Assembly (NCBI GenBank): GCA_001774245.1
Contig: MEZF01000021.1
Coordinates: 1 to 5,711, forward strand
Source of the DNA: Candidatus Bathyarchaeota archaeon RBG_13_52_12
Lineage (GTDB): Archaea > Thermoproteota > Bathyarchaeia > TCS64
Direction: 5' to 3'
DNA length: 5,711 bases
Shown here: piece after piece, positions 1-5,356 of the stretch
How positions within the stretch are numbered: the first letter of the stretch is position 1
Layout of the letters: each line of letters starts with the position of its first letter
Position numbers and translations under genes: made by a program
The notes under the pieces: generated by a model
Told to the model about the DNA's origin: nothing
The model's database searches: none
Seen by the model: the letters and a program-made list of their open reading frames with translations, nothing else

Positions 1-164
1 TGTAGAAAAAGTCATGGAGTGTAGGACAGATGGGGTCGGCGCTGCTGATGTGGCAGAGCTGGCCGCCTTCATAGAAAGTGTCTGTAGAAAAAGTCATGGA
101 GTGTAGGACAGATGGGGTCGGCGCTGCTGATGTGGCAGAGCTGGCCGCCTTCATAGAAAGTGTC
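1..164. repeat. Exact 82-bp direct tandem duplication at the left edge
   Basis: Bases 1-82 and 83-164 are identical over all 82 positions, and the identity stops at base 165 (t at 83 against g at 165). The unit lies inside the methylthioadenosine phosphorylase reading frame. Because 82 is not a multiple of three, the outer copy shifts the frame and produces a stop at 69-71. The repeat begins exactly at base 1, which suggests that the window starts at a contig end and that the outer copy is an assembly artefact. A real tandem duplication inactivating the gene is the alternative. Confidence 0.95.
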
Positions 165-518
165 GGGTCTGTTCTTCGTCCTGTCAATGAACTGGTCTGT
201 GAGCACGAAGTCGCCCGGCTTGTAGTCCTCACGCAGGCTCCCTACCGCGCTCGAGGCGACTATCTGTCTCACACCCAGCTCCTTAAGCGCCCATATGTTT
301 GCCCTCGAGTTGATCATGTGAGGAGGGATTATGTGCCCACCGCCGTGACGGGGGAGGAAGGCAATGCGCCTCCCCTTAATCACGCCTAGGGTGATCATGT
401 CGGAGGGTGCCCCGTATGGAGTATAGACTTTCACGTCTCTCCGATCCTCAAGCATCTCGGGATCGTAGACGCCTGTCCCGCCGATGACACCTATCTCGGC
501 TCGCTTATCACTTGACAT
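69..518 (-). CDS. mtnP: S-methyl-5'-thioadenosine phosphorylase, N-terminal half (3' end lost at the window edge)
   Basis: This enzyme splits 5'-methylthioadenosine, the by-product of polyamine synthesis and other S-adenosylmethionine reactions, with phosphate into adenine and methylthioribose-1-phosphate. It is a cytosolic purine phosphorylase of the PNP/MTAP family. From the ATG at 518 the protein shows [10 protein letters not shown] near residue 10-19 (phosphate site), FLPRHGGGH at 54-62, [13 protein letters not shown] at 70-82, ASSAVGSL at 88-95 and [15 protein letters not shown] at 108-122. All are MTAP signatures. The family is about 260-280 residues, and only about 142 authentic residues remain. 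After HDFFY the frame enters the outer 82-bp repeat copy and stops at 69-71. A longer frame reaches 686, but its extra 56 residues do not resemble the family. The start at 518 is preferred because an AT-rich box lies 22-25 nt upstream; an in-frame ATG at 533 is an alternative. It is divergent from the deaminase gene. Confidence 0.9.
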   Translation of the reverse strand: MSSDKRAEIGVIGGTGVYDPEMLEDRRDVKVYTPYGAPSDMITLGVIKGRRIAFLPRHGGGHIIPPHMINSRANIWALKELGVRQIVASSAVGSLREDYKPGDFVLTDQFIDRTKNRPDTFYEGGQLCHISSADPICPTLHDFFYRHFL

Positions 519-535
519 ATCATGATAGTACATGG

Positions 536-543
536 TATTTATG
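536..543 (-). promoter_or_regulatory. TATA-like box of the MTAP gene
   Basis: On the minus strand the sequence reads CATAAATA, inside the longer AT-rich stretch 536-547. Its centre is about 22-23 nt before the ATG at 518, and no Shine-Dalgarno site precedes that ATG. This fits a leaderless or very short-leader archaeal transcript. The box is matched by eye only. Confidence 0.4.
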
Positions 544-691
544 ATAAGGTTTTCACCCTGAGCATCGGCGACGACCCCTAAAAAAGTGGACATGCGTCTC
601 AATCGGGCCAGTTGGGCGCCTTGGAGAATAAACGCTGGATCGCTCTGGCCCTGCTCTCTTCCATCTGCGCGCGACGGTGGTCTCAAGAAGA

Positions 692-700
692 CTAATTAAT
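692..700 (+). promoter_or_regulatory. TATA-like box of the adenosine deaminase gene
   Basis: The stretch CTAATTAAT is the only AT-rich element in an otherwise GC-rich 200-bp spacer. Its centre is about 27 nt before the ATG at 723, the spacing expected if transcription starts at or next to the start codon. There is no Shine-Dalgarno site before the ATG, so the mRNA is probably leaderless. The rest of the divergent spacer (548-691) holds no gene I can support. Confidence 0.55.
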
Positions 701-722
701 CGAGACTCGCCAACACTCGGTA

Positions 723-1748
723 ATGGACACCGAGGAGATTATCAGGCGCCTACCAAAGCTCGAACAACACGTCCACATCGTTGGCTCGACTAAGCCAGAG
801 ACCCTATTGAGCATCATCGAGGATAGCGGAGCCGAGACAAAGTTCAAAAGCATCGAAGACATCCGGAGCTTCTTCCAGTACAGCGACTTCCCCCACTTCA
901 TATCAGTCTACAGCACGGTAAACGACTGCATAATCGACGAGAAATACTACGAGAGGATCACCTACGAGATGCTAGAGTCCGATGCAAGCTGCAACGTCAA
1001 ACACGTCGAGGCGATATTCTCAGCCAACGACCACGTCAGGAGGGGCCTCGACTATGAGAAAATGCTAGATGCCATAAACAAGGGCGTCAGAAAAGCTAAG
1101 AGAAAATTCGGCATAACCTGCACGATTAGGATTGACCTTGTGCGTAACTACGGCCCAAAGGTGGCGATGACTGAACTCGACTGGATAAAGAGGAAGGGGG
1201 ACAATATCGTCGGTATCGACATCGGCGGTAGCGAAAACGGTTTCCCACCGGAGCCATATGAAGCGGTCTATAAGAAGGCGAAAGATCTCGGACTCCACCT
1301 CGTCGCCCACGCCGGAGAGGCGGCGGGCCCCGAAAGTGTCTGGGGTGCGGTTAAGACCCTCAATGTCGAGAGGATAGGCCACGGAGTAACGGCCATGAAG
1401 GACCCCTCCCTACTACGTGAGATCCGAAGCAGGGGAATAGGGATCGAGACTTGCCCGGTCAGCAACCTCAGGACCGCAGCCATCAACTCATTGAAGGAAC
1501 ACCCGATACGAGCCTTCATCAAGCAGGGTATTAGGGTGAGCGTAAACAGCGATGACCCACCAATGTTCAACACAGAGATGAATAACGAGTATCTTCAGCT
1601 CCATAAGGAGCTCGGCTTCTCTGTTGATGAGTTGATGAGGATAAGCCTAGATTCCATCGATACTAGTTTCCTACCCATTAAGAGGAAAGAGGAACTCAGA
1701 GGCGAGTTCCTTAAAGAGTACCGCGAGCTATCCCCGCGAAGAACTTAG
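723..1748 (+). CDS. add: Adenosine deaminase family protein (metal-dependent nucleoside deaminase)
   Basis: A complete 341-aa TIM-barrel deaminase that would convert adenosine or a related 6-aminopurine to the 6-oxo product. All zinc and catalytic residues of the family are visible: HVH (H16, H18), the substrate-binding glycine in DIGGSE (G169), HAGE (H196, catalytic E199), IGHG (H220), CPVSN (244-248) and SDD (D277, D278). Length is normal for the family. One departure stands out: the Asp that follows HxH in classical adenosine deaminases (HVHLDG; D19 of the mouse enzyme, which contacts the ribose 5'-OH) is Val here (HVHIVG, V20). The true substrate may therefore be adenine, methylthioadenosine, 5'-deoxyadenosine or another 5'-modified nucleoside. 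The divergent MTAP neighbour fits this, but it is inference. The start is set by the TATA-like box about 27 nt upstream. The stop overlaps the stop of the convergent gene by 4 nt. Confidence 0.92.
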   Translation: MDTEEIIRRLPKLEQHVHIVGSTKPETLLSIIEDSGAETKFKSIEDIRSFFQYSDFPHFISVYSTVNDCIIDEKYYERITYEMLESDASCNVKHVEAIFSANDHVRRGLDYEKMLDAINKGVRKAKRKFGITCTIRIDLVRNYGPKVAMTELDWIKRKGDNIVGIDIGGSENGFPPEPYEAVYKKAKDLGLHLVAHAGEAAGPESVWGAVKTLNVERIGHGVTAMKDPSLLREIRSRGIGIETCPVSNLRTAAINSLKEHPIRAFIKQGIRVSVNSDDPPMFNTEMNNEYLQLHKELGFSVDELMRISLDSIDTSFLPIKRKEELRGEFLKEYRELSPRRT

Positions 1749-2137
1749 ATCTCGAAGCGCATCGTTGAGAAGTCGACGGGGACGAAGTTTTCGCTAAGGT
1801 CTTCGCCTGTCAAGTGGATCGTCTGCACTTGAGCCTCTATCGTTTCGAATACGTTGTCGATGTAGAGGGGCGGGGATACGATTTTATTGTAGAGTAGGCC
1901 CGCTGCTATAATGCCTCCACCAATAACATCAGAGACCATAAAGGGCTCGGGAAACACCACCAGCGCAATACCGAGGGAGATCATGCTATTCCCGGCTCCA
2001 CCTTGTCCGTGGTCGTAAAGCTGGTTTACTTCTTTAACTGCCCCATTCATCCCATTGATCATAGTCGCGGTCTCGGTGAATGTTTCACCGAGTTCCTTCG
2101 CTGCCTGCACTATGTGATCAGTCTTGGGAGATTGCAT
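1745..2137 (-). CDS. Unrecognised 130-aa protein with a hydrophobic hairpin, last gene of the ESCRT cluster
   Basis: I do not recognise this family. Residues 1-45 look helical and polar. A Gly-rich turn (DHGQGGAG, 42-49) leads into two hydrophobic stretches, about 51-63 and 67-87, the second containing GGG. They are joined by a short Pro-containing turn (FPEPF, 62-66). This could be a pair of membrane helices or a re-entrant membrane hairpin. The tail 88-130 is soluble and mixed in charge. The ATG at 2137 is chosen over the longer in-frame ATG at 2176 because an AGGAGG ribosome binding site lies 7 nt upstream; the longer start would begin inside vps4. That AGGAGG shares bases with the vps4 stop codon, so translation is probably coupled to vps4. 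By position it is a candidate membrane partner of ESCRT-III/Vps4, but this is inference. Its stop overlaps the deaminase stop. Confidence 0.8.
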   Translation of the reverse strand: MQSPKTDHIVQAAKELGETFTETATMINGMNGAVKEVNQLYDHGQGGAGNSMISLGIALVVFPEPFMVSDVIGGGIIAAGLLYNKIVSPPLYIDNVFETIEAQVQTIHLTGEDLSENFVPVDFSTMRFEI

Positions 2138-2144
2138 CTTTGAT

Positions 2145-2150
2145 CCTCCT
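2145..2150 (-). promoter_or_regulatory. Shine-Dalgarno site that overlaps the vps4 stop codon
   Basis: On the minus strand AGGAGG is followed by a 7-nt spacer and the ATG at 2137. The vps4 stop TAG (2151-2149) supplies the first bases of the site, so a ribosome ending vps4 covers the initiation signal of the next gene. This decides the start of the 130-aa protein against the ATG at 2176. Confidence 0.8.
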
Positions 2151-3312
2151 AAAGTGCCTTGAACTGGTCGAACCACTTGTCATACTCTTTAATCATTTCC
2201 TTGGAGACGCTCGGCTTCCGGTTGTTTATGGCGCGCTTGAAGTCAGCCATGGAGAGTGGCCTCGGTTTAGATGTAGAGTCCTCGGCCTTCCCTGACTCGA
2301 AGAGTTCCCTTATGACCTCTTGTCGGACGACTTGGCATATGTCCTTGATGTCACTGCCAGTGTAGCCCTCTGTGAGCTGTGTGAGTATGTGGAGGTCAAC
2401 ATCGATGGTGAGTTCAAGCTGGGAACTGTTGATCTCGAACATCTGGAGGCGGGTAGCGTAGTCTGGGAGAGGCACCATAATCCTCTTCTGGAAGCGGCGA
2501 ATGAAAGCCCAATCCAAGTCCCAAGGCTTGTTCGTCGCCGCGACAACGTATAGGTGGTAGTTCTTTCCCTTGTCCTGGAGGCCGTCCATCTCCTTGAGGA
2601 ACTGATTCCTCATGCGGACCTCACCACCGACTTCGTTCGTGTGTACGCCGAGGATGCTGTCTACCTCGTCTATGAAGATTATGACTGGCTTACCCGCTTT
2701 GGCGGTTTTGCGCGCTCCTCCGAATATCTTAGCGACGTTCTGCTCAGCGGCGCCCAGCCACTTCGACATTATGTTGGCGGGGTCGATCTGGATGAACTGA
2801 GCCTCGATCTCGTTGGCGACTGCAGCGGCGATAAGCGTCTTGCCGCAGCCTGGGGGGCCGAAGAGTAGTAGCCCACGGGACCACCCAAGCGGGAAGAGGT
2901 CCGGGCGCTTTACCGGGTAGACGATGACCTCCTTGATCGCTATTTTGGCATCTTCAAGGCCAGCTACCTCGCCCCAGGTGACGTTTGGCTTCTCGCTAGG
3001 CACCTCACCGTCTTCCTCGGCTGATTCTTGTGCCCCTGTTTGCTTTGTCTCGAAGCTCGTGAATTTTTCGATCCCGGTTTCCTCACCGTCCTCGGACTTG
3101 AGGAGTCTTATCCTCTCCTGATAGGTAGTTACCTTCTCCACGTAGAACCTGTTGAATGTGTAGTCCGGGTACAGCTTGATGAGACGCGTGAGTTGTTCGA
3201 CGGCCTTTTTATAGCTGTCTGCGGCCTTGTCTTTGTCACCCATTTTGTCGTACTTGACAGCCTCACCGGCGTACTTCATCGCCTCGTTCTCTAGCATCAT
3301 AGCTACGCTCAT
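2149..3312 (-). CDS. cdvC: Vps4/CdvC-type AAA+ ATPase with N-terminal MIT domain
   Basis: The motor of the archaeal ESCRT system: it hexamerises, binds ESCRT-III tails and uses ATP to pull subunits out of the filament during division or other membrane remodelling. The 387-aa protein has the full Vps4 plan. A MIT three-helix bundle covers about 5-75 (helix starts with ENEAMKYAGEAVKYDK), then comes an acidic linker, about 76-108. The AAA+ core carries Walker A GPPGCGKT (152-159), pore loop SKWLG (183-187), Walker B IIFIDE (211-216), sensor-1 N261 and arginine fingers R272-R273. The C-terminal helix SVSKEMIKEYDKWFDQF (368-384) is the Vps4 hallmark. The residue after KWLG is Ala, where eukaryotic Vps4 usually has Glu. 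The ATG at 3312 overlaps the upstream stop as ATGA and has GGGGGAG (3321-3327) 8 nt before it. Translation is thus probably coupled to the ESCRT-III gene. Cdc48-type AAA proteins are excluded by the MIT domain and single AAA module. Confidence 0.96.
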   Translation of the reverse strand: MSVAMMLENEAMKYAGEAVKYDKMGDKDKAADSYKKAVEQLTRLIKLYPDYTFNRFYVEKVTTYQERIRLLKSEDGEETGIEKFTSFETKQTGAQESAEEDGEVPSEKPNVTWGEVAGLEDAKIAIKEVIVYPVKRPDLFPLGWSRGLLLFGPPGCGKTLIAAAVANEIEAQFIQIDPANIMSKWLGAAEQNVAKIFGGARKTAKAGKPVIIFIDEVDSILGVHTNEVGGEVRMRNQFLKEMDGLQDKGKNYHLYVVAATNKPWDLDWAFIRRFQKRIMVPLPDYATRLQMFEINSSQLELTIDVDLHILTQLTEGYTGSDIKDICQVVRQEVIRELFESGKAEDSTSKPRPLSMADFKRAINNRKPSVSKEMIKEYDKWFDQFKAL

Positions 3313-4052
3313 GCGATAATCTCCCCCATTTTGACGCGGCCTTTCGCGTTGATCTGGTCGAGCATCTTCACGACGTCATCAGATAACATATTCCAGTCAG
3401 CAGTCTCCGTAGAGGACGCCCTGCGTATCGGCACGAAGGTGGGCTCGTAATCATATGCTACGGCCTCAGCTTGCCTCTCAACAATTTTCGAGGCGACCGC
3501 GGCTGGAGGCTCAGGGAAGCTCTCGTGTAAACTGTTCTCAACCATGTTGGAGACCTCTCTCAGGATTTCTGCGCTCTCCTGGCACTTGACACTGAACATC
3601 TCATCGAGGGCGGGCTGACGGAAGTCGATCGTTGTCTGCATTAAAGTCTCGTTCGCGACCTGGTTGAGTTGCTCGAGCCCCGAGGCGAACTGCGGCATGA
3701 CTTTTTGTACGTCCACAGAGACTTCCTTGACGACCTCGGAGATGGGCTTCATCTCCTGGACTACCTGGTAGAGATCTAAGAAGTTCTCAAGCCTGATTGT
3801 AATGCAGTCAATGGCGAGTTGGCTCTGAGCGATAACTTGCTTGACGTGGCGAATCCGGCTGAGCTCGTTCGCGTAGATCTGTGCGCGTGCAGTGTCTTTC
3901 TTCTGAACCGCTTTGCCAACCATATCGAATAAGACGCGGTCCCTATCCCTCAACCTAGAGTTGACTTGCTCGAGCCTAATGCTCTGTCGCTTCAGCTCGT
4001 TTATCGACTCGGGGGTCGGAAGGATACTCTGCTGGCGGTTCAGTATACCCAT
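3309..4052 (-). CDS. cdvB: ESCRT-III (Snf7/CdvB-type) protein with a truncated winged-helix tail
   Basis: A 247-aa ESCRT-III filament protein of the archaeal Cdv system. The charged helical hairpin of the Snf7 core covers about 14-100, with RDRDRVLF (35-42), the conserved KKDTARAQIYANELSRIR (51-68) and a second long helix to about 100. Helices 3-5 follow to about 178. A Pro-rich segment SFPEPPAAVASKIV (178-191) resembles the MIM2 element by which CdvB tails bind the Vps4 MIT domain. The final 25 residues (LSDDVVKMLDQINAKGR then VKMGEIIA) look like the first part of the winged helix that CdvB uses to bind CdvA, but the chain stops before the rest of that fold. The start at 4052 is supported by AAGGAGA (4061-4067) 8 nt upstream. 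The stop overlaps the vps4 start by 4 nt. It is paralogous to the 214-aa protein upstream. Confidence 0.92.
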   Translation of the reverse strand: MGILNRQQSILPTPESINELKRQSIRLEQVNSRLRDRDRVLFDMVGKAVQKKDTARAQIYANELSRIRHVKQVIAQSQLAIDCITIRLENFLDLYQVVQEMKPISEVVKEVSVDVQKVMPQFASGLEQLNQVANETLMQTTIDFRQPALDEMFSVKCQESAEILREVSNMVENSLHESFPEPPAAVASKIVERQAEAVAYDYEPTFVPIRRASSTETADWNMLSDDVVKMLDQINAKGRVKMGEIIA

Positions 4053-4087
4053 TTATGCTATCTCCTTAACTAACGAGGTTAAAACTG

Positions 4088-4107
4088 GGCTTGGATGCGT
4101 CCAAGCC
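4088..4107. other. Perfect 8-bp inverted repeat with 4-nt loop between the two ESCRT-III genes
   Basis: GGCTTGGA (4088-4095) and TCCAAGCC (4100-4107) are exact reverse complements around a TGCG loop. In the mRNA this forms a stable hairpin about 35 nt before the B2 start codon. On the transcribed (minus) strand it is followed by CAGTTTT, so it could act as a weak terminator, an attenuator or an mRNA-stability element. Its role is inferred only. Confidence 0.75.
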
Positions 4108-4110
4108 AGG

Positions 4111-4131
4111 AGCCCCCGCTGGTGGGGCGCT
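4111..4131. other. Second GC-rich hairpin in the same spacer
   Basis: AGC at 4111-4113 pairs with GCT at 4129-4131, and CCCC at 4114-4117 with GGGG at 4124-4127. One bulged base (C4128) and a 6-nt loop remain. It sits three bases from the first hairpin, so the spacer would fold as two consecutive stem-loops in the transcript. It lies directly after the oligo-T tract when read in the direction of transcription. Confidence 0.6.
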
Positions 4132-4132
4132 T

Positions 4133-4140
4133 AAAAAAGA
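4133..4140 (-). terminator. Oligo-T tract after the first ESCRT-III gene
   Basis: On the minus strand TCTTTTTT ends a pyrimidine-rich run about 35 nt after the stop of the 214-aa ESCRT-III gene. Archaeal RNA polymerase terminates at such T tracts without needing a hairpin. It may end part of the transcripts, giving more of the first filament protein than of the downstream B2-Vps4 genes. Complete termination would require a separate B2 promoter; a TTTTAA stretch at 4079-4084 is the only candidate and is weak. Confidence 0.5.
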
Positions 4141-4175
4141 GGGGGAGGGGTGTGTATTCAAAGGTTGGATCCCTC

Positions 4176-4820
4176 TTACACTCTGTCGCTTAGACCTGAG
4201 CTGACTTTACTCTGGCTGCCGGGGAGTTCTGGGAACGTGTCCTTCATCCTCGACTCGGCGATTGTCTGGGCCTCGTCCAATATCTTGGCCGAGTCCTCGT
4301 TCACCGACTCGAAGTTGATGGTCATCCCAGTCACCGCGCCTGCGTCAACGACGATCCCGCTGAGGAGGTTACCGATCTCACCCAGCTCCTTCTCGGCTTG
4401 CGGGCTGATCGCTGCCATGCCTGACTTGATGTCACCGATTACACCAACGACTGGCAGGAGTGTGACGGCGACGTCACCTAGCTCCGTTACGGTCTTGAGG
4501 CGCAGTGTAATCTGTTCAAGTGCGAGCTTGGCATGGAAGATCATCTTCTCCATCTTGCGGATCTCGGCGAGCTCGTTTGCGAAGACGTTTGCGCGTGCTG
4601 TGTCGTGTTTGGCGTATGCGTCGACGATCCTGTTGAAGATCGTCTTGTCGCGCTCTTGGAAGCGGTTGCTTGCTTGGTCGAGGCGCTGGATCTGCATCTC
4701 GATCCGCTTGGTGGCCGCGTCGAGGCGGGGCTTGAGGGGGCCCGGTGGCCTGACAGCGTCCTTAACCTTCGCGGAGAAGGAAGGATCGTTGTTCTTTTCC
4801 CATCGATTAGCGAAGCTCAA
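4176..4820 (-). CDS. ESCRT-III (Snf7/CdvB1-B2-type) protein, TTG start
   Basis: A 214-aa ESCRT-III filament subunit. After a short N-terminus (SFANRWEK) and a PPGPLKPR segment (25-32), the Snf7 hairpin runs from about 33 to 112. It contains RFQERDKTIF (53-62), HDTARANVFANELAEIRKM (72-90) and LALEQITLRLKTV (99-111). A Gly/hydrophobic stretch about 115-160 and a helix about 171-193 follow. The tail carries FPELPGS (196-202), a MIM2-like element for Vps4 binding. There is no winged helix, so it resembles the CdvB1/CdvB2 type rather than CdvB. The start is TTG at 4820: an in-frame TAA stands at 4827-4829, and the next in-frame Met (M42) lies inside helix 1. No Shine-Dalgarno site precedes it. The TATA-like box at 4883-4890 lies too far upstream for a leaderless TTG start, leaving a leader of about 41 nt. 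It is paralogous to the 247-aa protein. Confidence 0.92.
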   Translation of the reverse strand: MSFANRWEKNNDPSFSAKVKDAVRPPGPLKPRLDAATKRIEMQIQRLDQASNRFQERDKTIFNRIVDAYAKHDTARANVFANELAEIRKMEKMIFHAKLALEQITLRLKTVTELGDVAVTLLPVVGVIGDIKSGMAAISPQAEKELGEIGNLLSGIVVDAGAVTGMTINFESVNEDSAKILDEAQTIAESRMKDTFPELPGSQSKVSSGLSDRV

Positions 4821-4861
4821 TTCGGATTACGCTCGAAGATAATTCGGGGGGCAAAAATCAT
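4817..4861 (-). CDS. Possible 14-codon leader ORF upstream of the TTG-started ESCRT-III gene
   Basis: An ATG at 4861 opens a frame of 14 codons (MIFAPRIIFERNPN) whose TGA stop (4819-4817) overlaps the TTG start of the ESCRT-III gene as TTGA. The ATG lies about 25 nt after the centre of the TATA-like box, where transcription should begin. It could therefore be read as a leaderless start, with termination-reinitiation onto the weak TTG. The peptide has no recognisable motif. It may equally be chance; a frame this short is not evidence by itself. Confidence 0.3.
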   Translation of the reverse strand: MIFAPRIIFERNPN

Positions 4862-4882
4862 GAGACTGTTGCCTCACCAATG

Positions 4883-4890
4883 TTAATAAA
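4883..4890 (-). promoter_or_regulatory. TATA-like box of the ESCRT gene cluster
   Basis: On the minus strand the sequence is TTTATTAA, centred near 4886. A transcript would be expected to start about 25-26 nt downstream, near 4861, leaving a leader of about 41 nt before the TTG at 4820. It is in an AT-rich intergenic region (4862-5086) that also serves the divergent gene at 5087. I saw no other gene in this region. Confidence 0.5.
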
Positions 4891-5043
4891 TGCGTAGTAT
4901 CGTGATGACGTTAAAGATGGATTTGTCATACTTCTGTAACGACTTTTGCGGATGGTGAGATTAACTATTGCATATTTGATTCAAGATATGATGGTTGGTA
5001 AACCGTTTTTTAATAAAACAAATATTTTCGCCTTACAGTACCC

Positions 5044-5055
5044 TTAATATATAAA
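5044..5055 (+). promoter_or_regulatory. TATA box of the 70-aa membrane protein gene
   Basis: TTAATATATAAA is the strongest TATA match in the window. A start site about 25 nt on, near 5075-5077, leaves a leader of only about 10 nt before the ATG at 5087. A weak purine-rich AAGG (5074-5077) precedes the start codon but would barely fit in such a leader. Confidence 0.6.
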
Positions 5056-5086
5056 CTGTGCTCATCCTTCAGCAAGGTTGAAATGA

Positions 5087-5299
5087 ATGGCGGGTAGATG
5101 GACCGTTTTTGCGGTTTTTGCCGTGCTCGGTTTCGTGGGCGGGATCCTAGCGAACTGGGCTTATAAACAGCTCCTCCCAATCCTAATTAAGATGTTTCCA
5201 GACCTCTTCACGGCTGAGTGGTTCCTCTCTGGGCTGGGCGGCACTCTTCTGACACTACTCATAGTTGTCATCTGGGCTTCCTTCTCCCCAGATAAATGA
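5087..5299 (+). CDS. Small protein with two predicted membrane helices, function unknown
   Basis: I do not recognise this 70-aa protein. It has a hydrophobic segment at about 5-24 (with GFVGG) and a second at about 45-66 (GLGGTLLTLLIVVIW). Between them is a short stretch rich in aromatic, Pro and Lys residues (WAYKQLLPILIKMFPDLF, 24-41) that may be amphipathic. Both ends are short; the N-terminus has one Arg and the C-terminus ends SPDK. It is probably an integral inner-membrane protein. The start at 5087 is used because the ATG at 5083 meets a stop after four codons. A clear TATA box precedes it. It is divergent from the ESCRT cluster across a shared AT-rich region, so a link to membrane remodelling is possible but unproven. 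A T-rich run at 5351-5360 may end its transcript. Confidence 0.75.
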   Translation: MAGRWTVFAVFAVLGFVGGILANWAYKQLLPILIKMFPDLFTAEWFLSGLGGTLLTLLIVVIWASFSPDK

Positions 5300-5356
5300 G
5301 GGAAAGCCGCGAACCAGATTCGCTTCACCATACTTTCTCGAAAACGTTTATTGTTG

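Noticed and set aside
519..686. N-terminal extension of MTAP to an ATG at 686
   Set aside because: The extra 56 residues do not resemble the family, and the GGTG phosphate motif belongs near the N-terminus. The TATA-like box at 536-543 favours the start at 518.
1938..1952. FPEPF in the hydrophobic protein as another MIM2-like Vps4-binding motif
   Set aside because: It lies in the turn between two hydrophobic segments and would probably be buried in or at the membrane; the match is short and likely chance.
2554..2868. Open plus-strand frame of 104 codons antisense to vps4
   Set aside because: It lies wholly inside the AAA core coding region, has no promoter or ribosome binding site, and its protein has no family features. 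It is a shadow frame.
3305..3330. Programmed frameshift fusing the ESCRT-III protein to Vps4
   Set aside because: The overlap is an ordinary ATGA with a good ribosome binding site (GGGGGAG) for vps4, and no slippery heptamer is present.
4150..4842. Long plus-strand frame of 230 codons opposite the 214-aa ESCRT-III gene
   Set aside because: The minus-strand product has clear ESCRT-III motifs, while this frame gives a Ser/Leu/Arg-rich sequence without family features.
4841..4861. Single-base error in the G6 run (4846-4851) hiding an ATG start for the ESCRT-III gene at 4861
   Set aside because: A TAA in the ESCRT-III frame at 4827-4829 lies between the run and the TTG start, so no indel in the run would join the two frames.
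4902..4908. GTGATGA resembling the C box of an archaeal C/D box guide RNA
   Set aside because: No D box CTGA was found in the following 70 bases, so no complete C/D RNA can be supported.
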